This document shows positions 5,168 to 5,173 of a stretch of DNA of 5,173 nucleotides, in pieces. A program made the translations under genes and the position numbers. Numbering within the stretch: position 1 is the first letter of the stretch; each line of letters opens with the position of its first letter. Source of the stretch: Victivallales bacterium (lineage in GTDB: Bacteria; Verrucomicrobiota; Lentisphaeria; Oligosphaerales; Oligosphaeraceae); assembly GCA_900771165.1 (NCBI GenBank), contig CAAGMX010000196.1, forward strand, positions 1 to 5,173, read 5' to 3'. The notes under the pieces were generated by a model, which saw only the letters and a list, made by a program, of their open reading frames with translations, had not been told where the DNA came from and made no database searches.

Positions 5168-5173
5168 AATCTC

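Overview
The window is a GC-rich bacterial segment in which every well-supported gene reads left to right, plus about 140 bases of AT-rich, apparently foreign sequence at the right end. The coding strand is cytosine-rich, and none of the five complete starts has a clear Shine-Dalgarno sequence. The non-SD leaders, the variant acyl-carrier protein and the secreted phosphodiester-glycosidase-like protein would fit a Planctomycetes-Verrucomicrobia-Lentisphaerae type bacterium. That is a guess from style, because there is no taxonomic marker here.

Layout. Positions 3-824 hold the 3' part of a FabF-like ketoacyl synthase (Cys, His, Lys and His all present). At 906-1151 lies a small acyl-carrier-like protein with an atypical phosphopantetheine site. 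A GC-rich hairpin (1170-1194) and a short AT-rich leader separate this lipid or polyketide pair from thyX (1232-1930), the flavin-dependent thymidylate synthase. After a second hairpin comes the most striking gene (1982-3952): one 656-residue reading frame joining a complete thiamine pyrophosphokinase to a complete MurC ligase. Two exported or membrane-anchored proteins follow closely: an NTF2/SnoaL-like anchored protein (3971-4474) and a phosphodiester glycosidase (NAGPA/DUF2233-like) protein (4509-5054) that looks cut off.

The cut coincides with a fall from about 64% GC (4921-5020) to about 31% GC (5031-5173, 44 G/C of 143 counted by eye). The AT-rich tail encodes, on the minus strand, the start of an unrelated protein with a strong ribosome binding site, resembling the N-terminus of Mrr-like restriction endonucleases. 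Either an element inserted here or the assembled sequence is chimeric. I favour a chimera.

How the genes work together: thyX, the TPK-MurC fusion and the two envelope-type proteins form a closely spaced same-strand series (gaps of 51, 18 and 34 bases) that may be one transcript. It would serve dTMP synthesis, thiamine diphosphate formation, the first amino-acid addition in peptidoglycan synthesis and envelope functions. The synthase/carrier pair is probably the end of a separate upstream unit. No stretch longer than 300 bases lacks a gene, and I saw no RNA genes, CRISPR array or insertion sequence.
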